64,000 bases of DNA from the NCBI GenBank assembly GCA_009746045.1, contig RPFO01000050.1, positions 5,457,728 to 5,521,727 of the forward strand, read 5' to 3'. Positions 10,908 to 19,742 of this stretch are shown here, one piece after another (position 1 is the stretch's first letter; each line of letters opens with the position of its first letter). Source of the DNA: Mesostigma viride. Taxonomy: Eukaryota; Streptophyta; Mesostigmatophyceae; Mesostigmatales; Mesostigmataceae. The notes beneath the pieces were generated by a model, which was given only the letters and a program-made list of their open reading frames with translations, did not search any database and had not been told where the DNA came from. The position numbers and the translations under genes were made by a program.

Positions 10908-12629
10908 ATGAAGACGTCCTTGACAGCTGGTGCAGCTGTAAGAATGTCTGACCCCATGCATCCTCGTGCTGGGCACGAGGGTGGACCTCTCATTTTGAGA
11001 GAAACCAATGTACAACCACAGAGGGGTGTGAAGGCCTCTGGTGGTATGCATGTGGTCCCTGCTGGCGGTCCAGGTGTTGGGCATGAGCAGGGTGACTCAG
11101 GCTCTGAGTCAGAACAGGATGGAAGTCAGCATGGTGATGCTGGACAACCTGACAGCACAGTCCTGACTGTGCCAGGGACTGCTTCCTCTGTGTACCAGGA
11201 GTTGGGTGCCCGAATCCACAACATGTTTGGGCATGCCACTTCTCTGTCAAACAACTTTGCCTTCCGTATGGGCAGGGCACCCCTTCTTAAGGCGTGTCAG
11301 CAAGCTGCCTCACGGTGTAAGTGCCAGTTGTCCTCCAACAAGCCCAGGAAATCACATGCCAAAGCTCTACCTCAGAGCATTGGTGATCTGCAGTGTGATA
11401 TCCAACACATCAGGGGCATGCAACTGTTGGTGTGCGTGGACAGGTACACGAAATACAAGGTGCTGGAGCATTTACCTTCTATGAAGAACAGGTACTTGCT
11501 GGCTGCCCTGCAGAATGTAAGAGCCAAGTTTCCTACCACAAGGATCCAGGTGGACATGCAGTTTCAGCATCTCAAGGGTGATCCTACCCTTCCTGAGTTG
11601 CTGGTTACACCTAGGGAGGCTCATGGGCAGCAGGGTGCTATCGAGAGGGCAATCCAGGAGGTCAAGAAATTGATCATCTCTGAAGACTGGGTACCCTTGT
11701 CTGCACCTGCACTTGTCAGGAGTGCATGGCTGAGGAACGTGGAGCAGCAGCTGAACAGCAGGGTTAACTTCTACTATGATGGAGTTGCTGTCAGCCCAAT
11801 GGGTCTATATCATGGCCTGTGCCCACCACATGTGCTGGAGGGCTGGAAACATGCTGCACATGTCACCTTTGCCAAGCTGAGGGAGAAGGACCGGGGTTGG
11901 AAGATGCTGGAGCCACAAGTGGGTCAGAAGGTCCTAGCTTGGAAGGAACCTAGCCTTTATGGCAAACGTGGTAGCTGGAGTCCTGGGGTGGTTACCCAGG
12001 TTGATGAAGCTAGCCACGCATGCTTGGTCAGCATGGAGGACGAACCAAAGCATGTACACCGGCTGAGTTGGTCATATGTCAAGCCTAACCTGATGAATGA
12101 GGGCAGTCAGGCACAAGGCTCACAGGATCTGCAGGATTTTCAGGTCCCAGGTGACATCACTGACGCAACGACCACATCTGTTGCAGGGGAATCTGTCAGC
12201 CCTGGCCAGGTTGCAGAGGTACTTGTTGAACAGGCTGCAAGGTCAACAGCTGGGGAGTCAACTGTCAAGCCCAAGGCACTAACCAAGCCCAGGGGGACAA
12301 GTTTGGCTGGATTGATTGGGGCTCTACAAAGGGCCAAGAAGCAGCCCAAGGTAGCCAAGCTCAGGTGGCATGGCAATCTGGGGCTGGACACTGCCTTAGA
12401 GGTAGACACTAATTCTCAGGTTTCCATCATTGGGACCAGGGCTGCAGCAGGGTACAGCATGTCTGAACCCAGCTATCAGTTTGTGTCTGACTTCAGTGGC
12501 GGGGTACACGTGAAGGTACTGGGTGAGGTATTCATTCCTATCCTTGGACAGGACACTGCTTTTTGTGTCTTGGAGGGCTATCAAGGACCTGCTCTTCTGG
12601 GGCAGAATTTCCTATGCCAGGATGGGTAG
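10908..12629 (+). CDS. Integrase with a downstream protease-like domain (573 aa), copia-like element
   Basis: An intact ORF. After a variable start comes a degenerate HHCC-like finger (IHNMFGHATS ... CQQAASRCKC), then a DDE integrase core: DLQCDIQHI (first Asp), TRIQVDMQF (second Asp) and HGQQGAIERAIQEVKKLI (Glu), then a basic C-terminal domain with a GxWSPGVV segment. At about residue 499 follows ALEVDTNSQVSIIG, and near the end ALLGQNFL. Together these look like a retropepsin (DTG-type loop and final LLG), with Gly replaced by Asn. Copia elements normally place protease before integrase, so this order is unusual. The RT frame overlaps its end in the -1 frame (12563-12629). Confidence 0.75.
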   Translation: MKTSLTAGAAVRMSDPMHPRAGHEGGPLILRETNVQPQRGVKASGGMHVVPAGGPGVGHEQGDSGSESEQDGSQHGDAGQPDSTVLTVPGTASSVYQELGARIHNMFGHATSLSNNFAFRMGRAPLLKACQQAASRCKCQLSSNKPRKSHAKALPQSIGDLQCDIQHIRGMQLLVCVDRYTKYKVLEHLPSMKNRYLLAALQNVRAKFPTTRIQVDMQFQHLKGDPTLPELLVTPREAHGQQGAIERAIQEVKKLIISEDWVPLSAPALVRSAWLRNVEQQLNSRVNFYYDGVAVSPMGLYHGLCPPHVLEGWKHAAHVTFAKLREKDRGWKMLEPQVGQKVLAWKEPSLYGKRGSWSPGVVTQVDEASHACLVSMEDEPKHVHRLSWSYVKPNLMNEGSQAQGSQDLQDFQVPGDITDATTTSVAGESVSPGQVAEVLVEQAARSTAGESTVKPKALTKPRGTSLAGLIGALQRAKKQPKVAKLRWHGNLGLDTALEVDTNSQVSIIGTRAAAGYSMSEPSYQFVSDFSGGVHVKVLGEVFIPILGQDTAFCVLEGYQGPALLGQNFLCQDG

Positions 12630-13734
12630 TGATCACGTCCTCTCTCCTGACTAAGGAAGGGGCTGGTCAGGTCCCACTGATTAATTTCAGGACCACTCAC
12701 CTATCACGTGCAGTAACCAGGTCGGTTAAGCGTGTGCAAGTGTGCCAGGGGCAGGAGCCCTTGGTTGATGACCTCATACTGCCAGCTGCTAGTCATCCAA
12801 GCAGTTTGGGCATTGGTCCTCACTCACTTGCTGGACACAGCCCTATCAACTACCAAGGCCTGGTGAAGCTCATGTCCTCTCCCATTATGTGTCCCCAGGT
12901 CACACTGGGTCTGATTAAATCTGGGGAGGACTGGATCTCCAAGAAATGCGTGGAACCTGTCAATGACCTGCCTCCTGCACGACGTCTACTCAAGCTCAAG
13001 TTTGTCATCAAGATGAAGGAGGTGGACGGGGTCAAGGTACCACATGTCAGGCCAGTGCTGAATGAGTTCAAGGGTACTGGTGAGTGCACTGCTGAGGAGT
13101 TGTATACCCCTGGCATGCTGCATGATACTTGGAGGCTGCTGCTGTGTGTCTTTCTAGGCCTTCTCAACAAGGGCTTGGACTATGGCTCAGTGGTGGTAGA
13201 CTTCAAGAGGGCATTTCTGGAGGGGATGCAGATGTGGCACAGGAAAAGTGGGAGGGCAAGACGCCTTTCTATGTTAGGGTGCCTGCTGTATGGAAAAGGG
13301 ACATCCACACGGAGTTCCTTAAAATCCTCAAGGGCCTGGAGGGCCTGAGGTCAAGTCCAATAATCTGGAGGGAGACTCTCAACCGTTTCCTGAAGGAGCA
13401 TTGCAACTTGAAGGTCTCTCCTGTAGACCCCTGTCTGTTTCTGGGGCAATGGGAAGGCCTGCCAGTGTATGCTTCGCTGCACGGGGATGACCTACATCTG
13501 ATAGCTCCCACGTCGTGGCTTAAGGAGCTGATCTCCATCATTAAGTCCAAGTTTCCTCTGGGTAGGGAGCAATGGCAGGTGGAGAATGAGCCTCTGCTGT
13601 TTGTGGGCATGGAGGCCACACTGGTGAAGAAGGGGGGGAGTGGCGTATGCTGCTGGTGGGGGGCAATGATTATCAAGAGACCCTCATTAGCAAGCTTCCT
13701 CCAACCATCACACAGGCACTGTGTCCCATGGTGA
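12563..13734 (+). pseudogene. Reverse transcriptase of the copia-like element, frameshifted
   Basis: The reading starts in the -1 frame overlapping the integrase/protease ORF. It includes ARRLLKLKFVIKMKEVDGVK and VVVDFKRAFLEG (RT fingers/palm with the first catalytic Asp), then shifts frame near 13230 and continues with SPVDPCLFLGQWEG and YASLHGDDLHLIAP. The last holds the catalytic Asp pair as HGDD where copia RTs usually have YVDD. A further frame change at a run of seven G (about 13633) leads into RNase H. RT copies element RNA to DNA in the cytoplasmic particle. Frameshifts may be real decay or assembly errors. Confidence 0.75.
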
Positions 13735-14390
13735 GGGGCATGGTTGCTTGGGTGGCAGGCATTTCCAGGCCAGACCTTATGGTCATAGCCAGGTTGCCTG
13801 ATGACATGCTGGTGGAGCTAGGGTCTGCCAAGGTGGCTGATCAGGTCAGGGCTTCATCTGGCATTCTGTTGTCTGCAGTGGATTTATCACAACCCATTTG
13901 CATGGAGCTGTATGTGGATAGCTCAATGGACAGCAGGCAGGTCTCCAAGGTCAGGGGCAGGGCTGCAGGGCTCTTTGTGCTCAGACAGGAAGGCCTGGGG
14001 AGTTTGGTGAGCTGGTTTAGTCGCCTGCACAAACGGGTGGCTGTCAGCAGTGATGTGGCAGAATGCAGGGCTATTTGTGAAGGCATTCACACAAGCCTTT
14101 ATCTGAAGGAGTTGCTTCATCAGATGACTTCTAACACTCCTTGGCCACTTCAGGTTACCACTCTTCTAAAAACAGACTCCATGGGGATGGTGCAGTTTGT
14201 GCACAGGCAGATGGCCAGAAGTAGGGACTTGGATTATCTCCTTCTTAAGGAGTTGTCCTCCTTGGCCAATATTGAGCATATCCCTGGGGTTGACAATCCT
14301 GCTGATGCTTTGACCAAGCTAGTGCAGAAGGCAGCAGTGCAATACAAGGTTCTTCAGTCTCTGATGGACCCATCTCAGCAAGCTGTCTAA
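13647..14390 (+). CDS. RNase H end of the copia-like pol (247 aa open frame)
   Basis: It begins inside the RT thumb/connection (ITQALCPMVRGMVAWVAG, ISRPDLMVIARLPDDML). RNase H follows with LYVDSSMDSRQVSKVRGRAA (first Asp), SSDVAECRAICEGI (Glu), LKTDSMGMVQFVHRQMARS (Asp) and HIPGVDNPADALTKLV. This is the copia-type arrangement (S-x-AE-x-x-A, then D-x-x-x-x). It removes RNA from the hybrid during reverse transcription. It stops at 14390 with 950 bp of tail before the LTR. The relic at 5300-6066 is a paralogue. Confidence 0.8.
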   Translation: MLLVGGNDYQETLISKLPPTITQALCPMVRGMVAWVAGISRPDLMVIARLPDDMLVELGSAKVADQVRASSGILLSAVDLSQPICMELYVDSSMDSRQVSKVRGRAAGLFVLRQEGLGSLVSWFSRLHKRVAVSSDVAECRAICEGIHTSLYLKELLHQMTSNTPWPLQVTTLLKTDSMGMVQFVHRQMARSRDLDYLLLKELSSLANIEHIPGVDNPADALTKLVQKAAVQYKVLQSLMDPSQQAV

Positions 14391-15340
14391 GCTGGTGCAT
14401 GGTTATAGGGCATTGGAGAGCAGATTGTGTGGTAGTGTCAGCATTGTGACTGGCATAATACCTGTATTTTAGTCTGTACTAAGGCTCATGGACCATGGTA
14501 CACTCACTCTGATTTTAATCAGGATACAGCCAGGTTTTGGCTGGGGTTCATGCTGTTGACTACACAAGGTTGACAGGTCCATTACAGACCATGTATTCTA
14601 TTTTAAAAGAAATGTATATTTGTACATACTTCTCACAATGGTCTGGGAACCTTTATTCTGGGGTTTATAGGGCGGGGTTCGATTCCCTGGTATTATGTTT
14701 CTACAAGCTGGCCTGTTCAGGTGTTTGCCTGTTCAGACTTCCCTAGTTCCCCAGGGCAGGATTTAATTGTTGCCTATGTGTTTCATTTTGTCATTTGTTT
14801 GCTGTGGCAGTTTACCATCTGGCAAGTAGACGGGCGCCGTAAGACGGGCGCCAATAGACCCCTGTTGAGAGAATGACAGGCAAACTATTGTAATACGCCT
14901 TACTTTGTCAAGTGGTATTTTAATTGTCATGGATTTATTGTACTTATATTGAATATGTACTGGGTTTTATGGGATTAGTATCTGGGATTAATGTAACTCA
15001 CCGCCAGAAGGTCATTGTACTGGAGGCTCTACCGAGGTGATGGGATTAATTCCTGGAGAAGACCTCATAGAATTAACCTGTATGTATTTAATTTTGTGTG
15101 CTTCTAATATCTGGTGGTACTCTGTAATGCCACTTCCATAGGTTTTTATCCATTTCTCATGGAATGGTTTTCCCTGTGGCAGATCTGTTTCTTTTCCAGT
15201 TCCTTAAAAGAAAGGGCTGGGGGAATGGCATTGGCCATTAAAGACATCTGTTCAAGCTTCAAGCTGGAGTGAAGGACATTTCAAGCTACTTCAAGGGTCC
15301 CTGGCAGGGGATGTGATCCCTAAAGAAAAGAAGGGATTGG
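14391..15340 (+). other. Untranslated tail of the copia-like element with polypurine tract
   Basis: About 950 bp, AT-richer than the ORFs, with no gene. It ends in a purine run at 15322-15336 (AAAGAAAAGAAGGGA), four bases before the LTR. GGGGTTCGATTCCCTGG at about 14672-14688 is shared with the relic tail. Confidence 0.7.
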
Positions 15341-15957
15341 AGTTAACGTAAAGGATTTACGTTAGATGGATAGAGATTGTTACGCTCTTTCCAACGGCAC
15401 CTTGAACGCCTCATTTGGTTAAGGAACGTAAAAGTTATGACGTTTCCTAGGCTGTGCCGACAGTACCCGGCGCGCCACTGTGGGCGCGTACGGACACAGG
15501 ATGTACAAGTGTCACTTTGATAGTCCGCAGGACGTTGACAGGACTTGTACAGGACTTGATGGTCAATTGATAGGTAGGCGTGCTGTAGCGCGCCAGGACC
15601 TATGAGACAATTGATGCTGACTAGTGTACGGATAGGTCCACAGGACTAGCCGTATGGACAATTGATAGATCTGCGCGCCAAAGGCGTGCCAGAGTCTGTG
15701 TAATCAATTGATTGACAGTTCAGCTGTGACAGTGCAGCTGAATACTTGGACGCGTCCCTAGCAAGCTATATGAGTGACTTGGTCACACCGGGACGCTAGT
15801 TCTTGCGTGCACGTTCTCTTGGCACTGCGACCCTGTCGTCTGTGCTGCGTGCAGTCTTGGAAGTGACGTGACTTACGTCTGTGTTTCCTTGTTATTAATA
15901 AAGGCAACTTCCTGCAAGAACCATGGCGGAATTCGTGGCATTCTCACCCTCACAACT
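15341..15957 (+). repeat. 3' LTR of the copia-like element
   Basis: 617 bp, matching 8132-8748. It is preceded by the polypurine tract and followed by the TSD TCACC and the second half of the host integrase. Confidence 0.92.
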
Positions 15958-16561
15958 TCACCTGGTGGAGCGACTGAACCGCACAGTGCAAGAGACCATG
16001 CGACACTACACTGACGCGGTGGGAGGCAATTGGGAGGAGTTTCTGGGCTTGGTGGAATTCTCCTTGAACAACGCCCCCCAGGCGGCCCATGGCTTCACGC
16101 CGTTCTTCCTCAACACTGGCAGGCACCCGCTTACGCCGACCGACCTTCTCACGAGCCCCGCTTTGGCAGAGAAAACGGTCCGGCGGGACACCCTGGAAGG
16201 GGTGGAGAAGCTGTTGGTTCAGATGCGTCAGGCCCATGACAGCGCGGTCAGGGGCTACCGAGCCGCAGCCGAGCGCTATATGGCGAGGACCGCTAGTCGC
16301 CTGGACGCGCGCACCCCGTCGATTGAGGCAGGCGACTGGGTTCTGGTGGAAGGCCCCCGACTAGGACGTTTCTCCGAGAAGGTAGGAGGTGAGCTCAAGA
16401 CCAAGCTCCGTCCTATGTTCCTGGGGCCTCACAAGGTCTTGGAGAAGCTGGGCGATGTGATGTACGTCGTGAACTTGAGTGTCCGGCGAGTGGTTATCGC
16501 CGGTAATATTGTGCGGAACCTGAGAAGCCCAAGTGGCAAAAAGGTTTCCGCACAATATTAA
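15958..16561 (+). pseudogene. Chromovirus integrase, second part
   Basis: Directly after the TSD the integrase resumes with HLVERLNRTVQETMRHY (catalytic Glu region), WEEFLGLVEFSLNNAPQAAH, then a C-terminal GPY/F-like module (KLRPMFLGPHKVLEKLGDV, MYVVNLSV). The frame is that of 7531-8131 once the copia element and one TSD are removed. At about 16520 it runs into a hairpin sequence and stops at 16559-16561. The genuine continuation (a chromodomain) is found after the inverted array, at 17458. Confidence 0.88.
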
Positions 16562-17455
16562 CCTAACTAAAACCTAGCCTCTTGGGGCGAGGACGAATCA
16601 CTAGGCTCGGAACACCCGTATGCATGAATATGATCGAATATAAGCATCTCGTTGGTGCAAATATCGATATGAATATGATCGAATATGAGCATCTCCTTGG
16701 TGCGCATATAATTAGAGCCGGGTGCCAAATCGGAACGAATTATTCCCCCAAATAATCCGCTTCCGAGTGGATTCGAACCTGCGCCCCGCAAGGATCCAGG
16801 TCTTAGTTAGGTTAATATTGTGCGGAAACCTTTTTGCCACTTGGGCTTCTCAGGTTCCGCACAATATTACCGGCGATAACCACTCGCCGGACACTCAAGT
16901 TCACGACGTCGTGAACTTGAGTGTCCGGCGAGTGGTTATCGCCGGTAATATTGTGCGGAACCTGAGAAGCCCAAGTGGCAAAAAGGTTTCCGCACAATAT
17001 TAACCTAACTAAGACCTGGATCCTTGCGGGGCGCAGGTTCGAATCCACTCGGAAGCGGATTATTTGGGGGAATAATTCGTTCCGATTTGGCACCCGGCTC
17101 TAATTATATGCGCACCAAGGAGATGCTCATATTCGATCATATTCATATCGATATTTGCACCAACGAGATGCTTATATTCGATCATATTCATGCATACGGG
17201 TGTTCCGAGCCTAGTGATTCGTCCTCGCCCCAAGAGGCTAGGTTTTAGTTAGGTTAATATTGTGCGGAAACCTTTTTGCCACTTGGGCTTCTCAGGTTCC
17301 GCACAATATTACCGGCGATAACCACTCGCCGGACACTCAAGTTCACGACGTCGTGAACTTGAGTGTCCGGCGAGTGGTTATCGCCGGTAATATTGTGCGG
17401 AACCTGATCGAGAAGCCCAAGTGGCAAAAAGGTTTCCGCACAATATTAACCTAAC
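16468..17455. repeat. Alternating inverted-repeat array in the chromovirus tail
   Basis: A segment of about 95-100 bp (A), starting GTCGTGAACTTGAGTG and coding the end of integrase, occurs five times in alternating orientation: 16468 (+), ending at 16907 (-), from 16908 (+), ending at 17349 (-), from 17350 (+). A 235-bp segment (B) separates the first pair, and its inverse separates the third and fourth copies. Two perfect palindrome centres, CACGAC/GTCGTG, lie at 16907/16908 and 17349/17350. The first has arms of about 440 bp, so identical ORFs appear on both strands. Each A also holds a smaller hairpin with stems AATATTGTGCGGAA and TTCCGCACAATATT. The last A has a small CTGATCGAG difference. 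It may be a fold-back element, an inverted duplication by template switching, or an assembly artefact. Confidence 0.88.
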
Positions 17456-17457
17456 TG

Positions 17458-17634
17458 CCGGCCCCCGTCGAATACAACCCCGAGACCGGTGAACAGGAAG
17501 ACGAGGTGGCCGAGATTGTGGACCACCGGGACATCCAGCGCGGGAGAAGCAGACAGCGACAGTACCGAGTACGATGGCGTTTTACCCAGCACGACTACTA
17601 TATGAGGACTCATGGCGTACGGAGAACGAGCTAG
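17458..17634 (+). pseudogene. Chromovirus C-terminal chromodomain-like end of integrase
   Basis: 58 codons ending at TAG. After PAPVEYNPETGEQED comes EVAEIVDHRDIQRGRS then RQRQYRVRWRF. This matches the first half of a chromodomain (E-x-E-I-x-D-H-R, linker, Y-x-V-x-W), which targets chromovirus integration to chromatin marks. The usual Trp-Glu-Pro end is absent, so it is short or degenerate. The inverted array separates it from the integrase core. Confidence 0.65.
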
Positions 17635-17897
17635 GCGGATGTGAGCGCCTGCTACGGGAATACAAGAAGAGGTGTGCCCTACACTAGGGCGGTAGTAGAT
17701 AGTCATGCAGAAAGGTGTTCATCATGCAGGGCCGTACAGGTCCAGGTAAGGTACGTAGGCAGCCGCCAGTGACGGGCTGCAGGACACGTATGTAGGGGAC
17801 CAGCCGGGTCCTGCACTTGGTATGTACAGGTATGTCCATAATAATTGACAGGGTAGGTGGTATGTAGACAGCCGTACAGGCTTTCTTACAAGACGCT

Positions 17898-18810
17898 ATG
17901 GTCCCGATACTGTTCCCGTTCGAGGTGCCAACGACCGACCACTGCGTCAGCAGAGCGCGGCAGTCAGCTCAGCTAACTGCGGCCCTTATCCCCCCGCCCG
18001 CATCATCTGAGCAGCCTCAACCGGCCCTTGCCCCCCAGCCTGCACCAGCGCAGCCTCAACCTGTCCTGGCCCGCTCCGCAGAGACGCCGGTACAGGAGAT
18101 CGCTCCGCGACGGGACGTGATACCGGCCCAGGAATGGGTACGGGGAACGTATGCCCGTAATCGGATCATTGTCCCCTTGCATCCGGTTTTACTACCCCGC
18201 GAGCCTGCGCTTCCGTGGGGGCTCCAGCGTGCTTATTCAGCGGGAAGGCACCTTCGACTCGGTCAGCTTTCTCCTGCACGCACATGTGCCGGCGCCGGTG
18301 CCATCTGAGTCCCGCTATGAGCCGGTGATAGTAGGGACTACCGCCACGTACGATCTGCACCCGCCGCCTCTGCCGCAATACCGCGCTGAGCACCACTTGC
18401 GACGGATTGCGTATCCCAAGCTCATGCCTATCCCGGGAGCTATCTACATGCGGAAGCAGCTCCCTGAGATTGCGGCAGCTCCGGGGTTCTACTGCGAGAG
18501 CGAGAAGGTCCAGAAGGAGCTGTTGCTCATGGCTGCCGGGTACTTCGCGGAAACTGGGTGCGAGGAGGTCGATGTGGAGCAGGGGTTCATCAGGCTCACC
18601 CGGCTCCCCTACATGGCGGCCTTCCTGTCGTACTGGCCGCCGGATGTGTGGATTGAGAAGTCCACGCTGCGTCAGCAGACGCGCAATGACTACCAGGTGG
18701 CGTTCAACGCCGACGTGGTCGCGGCTCCCCTTGGCAAGATCCCGGAGATCATGACTGAGCACGGCTACAACGCGTTGCGGCGGCATCGCGCGCAGCAGGG
18801 ATTCCAGTAA
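17898..18810 (+). CDS. Unknown ORF between pol and the 3' LTR of the chromovirus
   Basis: Two overlapping frames are open. 17898-18308 begins with a Pro/Gln/Ala-rich low-complexity stretch. 18151-18810 (219 aa) is GC-rich and looks coding, with many charged and aromatic residues (SSVLIQREGTFDSVSFLLHA, YDLHPPPLPQYRAEHHLRRI, FYCESEKVQKELLLMAAGYF). Sense may pass from one to the other by a frameshift. I recognise no domain, and there is no membrane segment that would suggest an envelope protein. It lies inside the element, before the polypurine tract, so it is probably an extra element ORF. A domesticated or captured cellular fragment is the alternative. Confidence 0.45.
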
Positions 18811-19110
18811 TTTTCCGGGAGATTGGCCGGAGAGTGCTGGGACGAAGGAGTATTTGACAACTATCAAGGTGTTGTCCCTGCGAGGCAACACCGAGAAGAA
18901 CTGGCTACTGCTCCGCTGGCGAACAGGGATCGGGACATAGTATTCTCATAGTTGGTGTATTATATGCATGTATGACGATGGGTTCTCGCTGGTACACAGC
19001 ACCCCGTTGTTATGATTGTGTTTTGGTTTTCTTTTGAATTTTCCATGTTTGTGGTGCCGTTGTTTGAGGTGCGCCCCCGGGCGATTGGACGATATTAGCC
19101 ATCGTCCCCC

Positions 19111-19125
19111 GGGGAGGGGGAGGAG
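19111..19125 (+). other. Polypurine tract of the chromovirus
   Basis: A pure G/A run (GGGGAGGGGGAGGAG) immediately before TGTTACGG, the LTR start. Confidence 0.75.
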
Positions 19126-19742
19126 TGTTACGGCCCTAACCCATGTTTGGGCGTAACAATTCCTAAAATAAATTAGTTTGGTCAGTCGAAAGTCATTTTG
19201 ATATTGTTTGAGACTTTCGATAGTTATTACGTTAGATTCGGGGACTTGGCCGAGTTATTCCATCAGCCGGCCCAGGTACCCGTGGCTTTGCTTTCGGTTT
19301 GGTGTGTTACTGGTCTGTACCCGGGACTGCCAGGTACCCGGCCGGGTGCCAGACTGGCGGATACTATGTACATCTACGGCTGATATTCACTGCAGCGCTA
19401 GAGGTTCGGCCCCCGGCCGACCCGCTGGCATGCACGCCGTCTTGGACAAATGTCGTAGGTGACAATGGCTTCCCATCTTTGGTTTGGAATAAAATCGACT
19501 TGAGTAAAACTCGTCTGCCGAACCAGGGGTCAAATCTGGGCTGCACTAACGCCCTTCGTGCATTCCATGTATATGCATAATTTATCTAGTTGTGCATTCA
19601 GGGCCTAGCTAGTAATTCCGCGTACTAGCTAGAATTCAGGGCTACATTCACGTAGTCCGGGCGGATAGCAGATTCCGAGTTTATTCAGGTGTAACCCACG
19701 CTAGACTAGGGTCTTTCAGAGCCGATGGTGCGGCTCGTAACA
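19126..19742 (+). repeat. 3' LTR of the chromovirus
   Basis: It starts TGTTACG after the polypurine tract and ends CGTAACA at 19742, a perfect 7-bp inverted terminus with the canonical TG...CA. It is 617 bp long by this reading. No 5' partner remains in the window, so the ends rest on the inverted termini and the polypurine tract. Confidence 0.7.

Larger units (their letters stand above)
8132..15957 (+). mobile_element. Complete Ty1/copia-like LTR retrotransposon inserted in the chromovirus integrase
   Basis: A 7826-bp element with two 617-bp LTRs that differ by only about three bases in the stretch compared, a 5-bp TSD (TCACC), a polypurine tract at 15322-15336, and gag, integrase, protease-like, copia-type RT and RNase H regions in between. 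The near-identical LTRs imply a recent insertion. LTR ends are AGTT...AACT rather than TG...CA. No obvious tRNA primer site starting TGG follows the left LTR. Gag and RT/RNase H are interrupted by frameshifts, some next to homopolymers, so this copy may be dead or carry sequencing errors. Confidence 0.9.

Noticed and set aside
17024-17050. tRNA gene (GGTTCGAATCC B-box-like motif), also 6253 and 14672
   Set aside because: The T-arm stems do not pair over five bases and no acceptor, D or anticodon arms could be folded around them.
16722-17093. Identical 93-aa proteins on both strands
   Set aside because: A consequence of the perfect palindrome centred at 16907/16908, not real genes.
18166-18891. 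241-aa minus-strand ORF
   Set aside because: Shadow of the GC-rich plus-strand ORF at 18151-18810, which has the better amino acid make-up and lies in the sense of the element.
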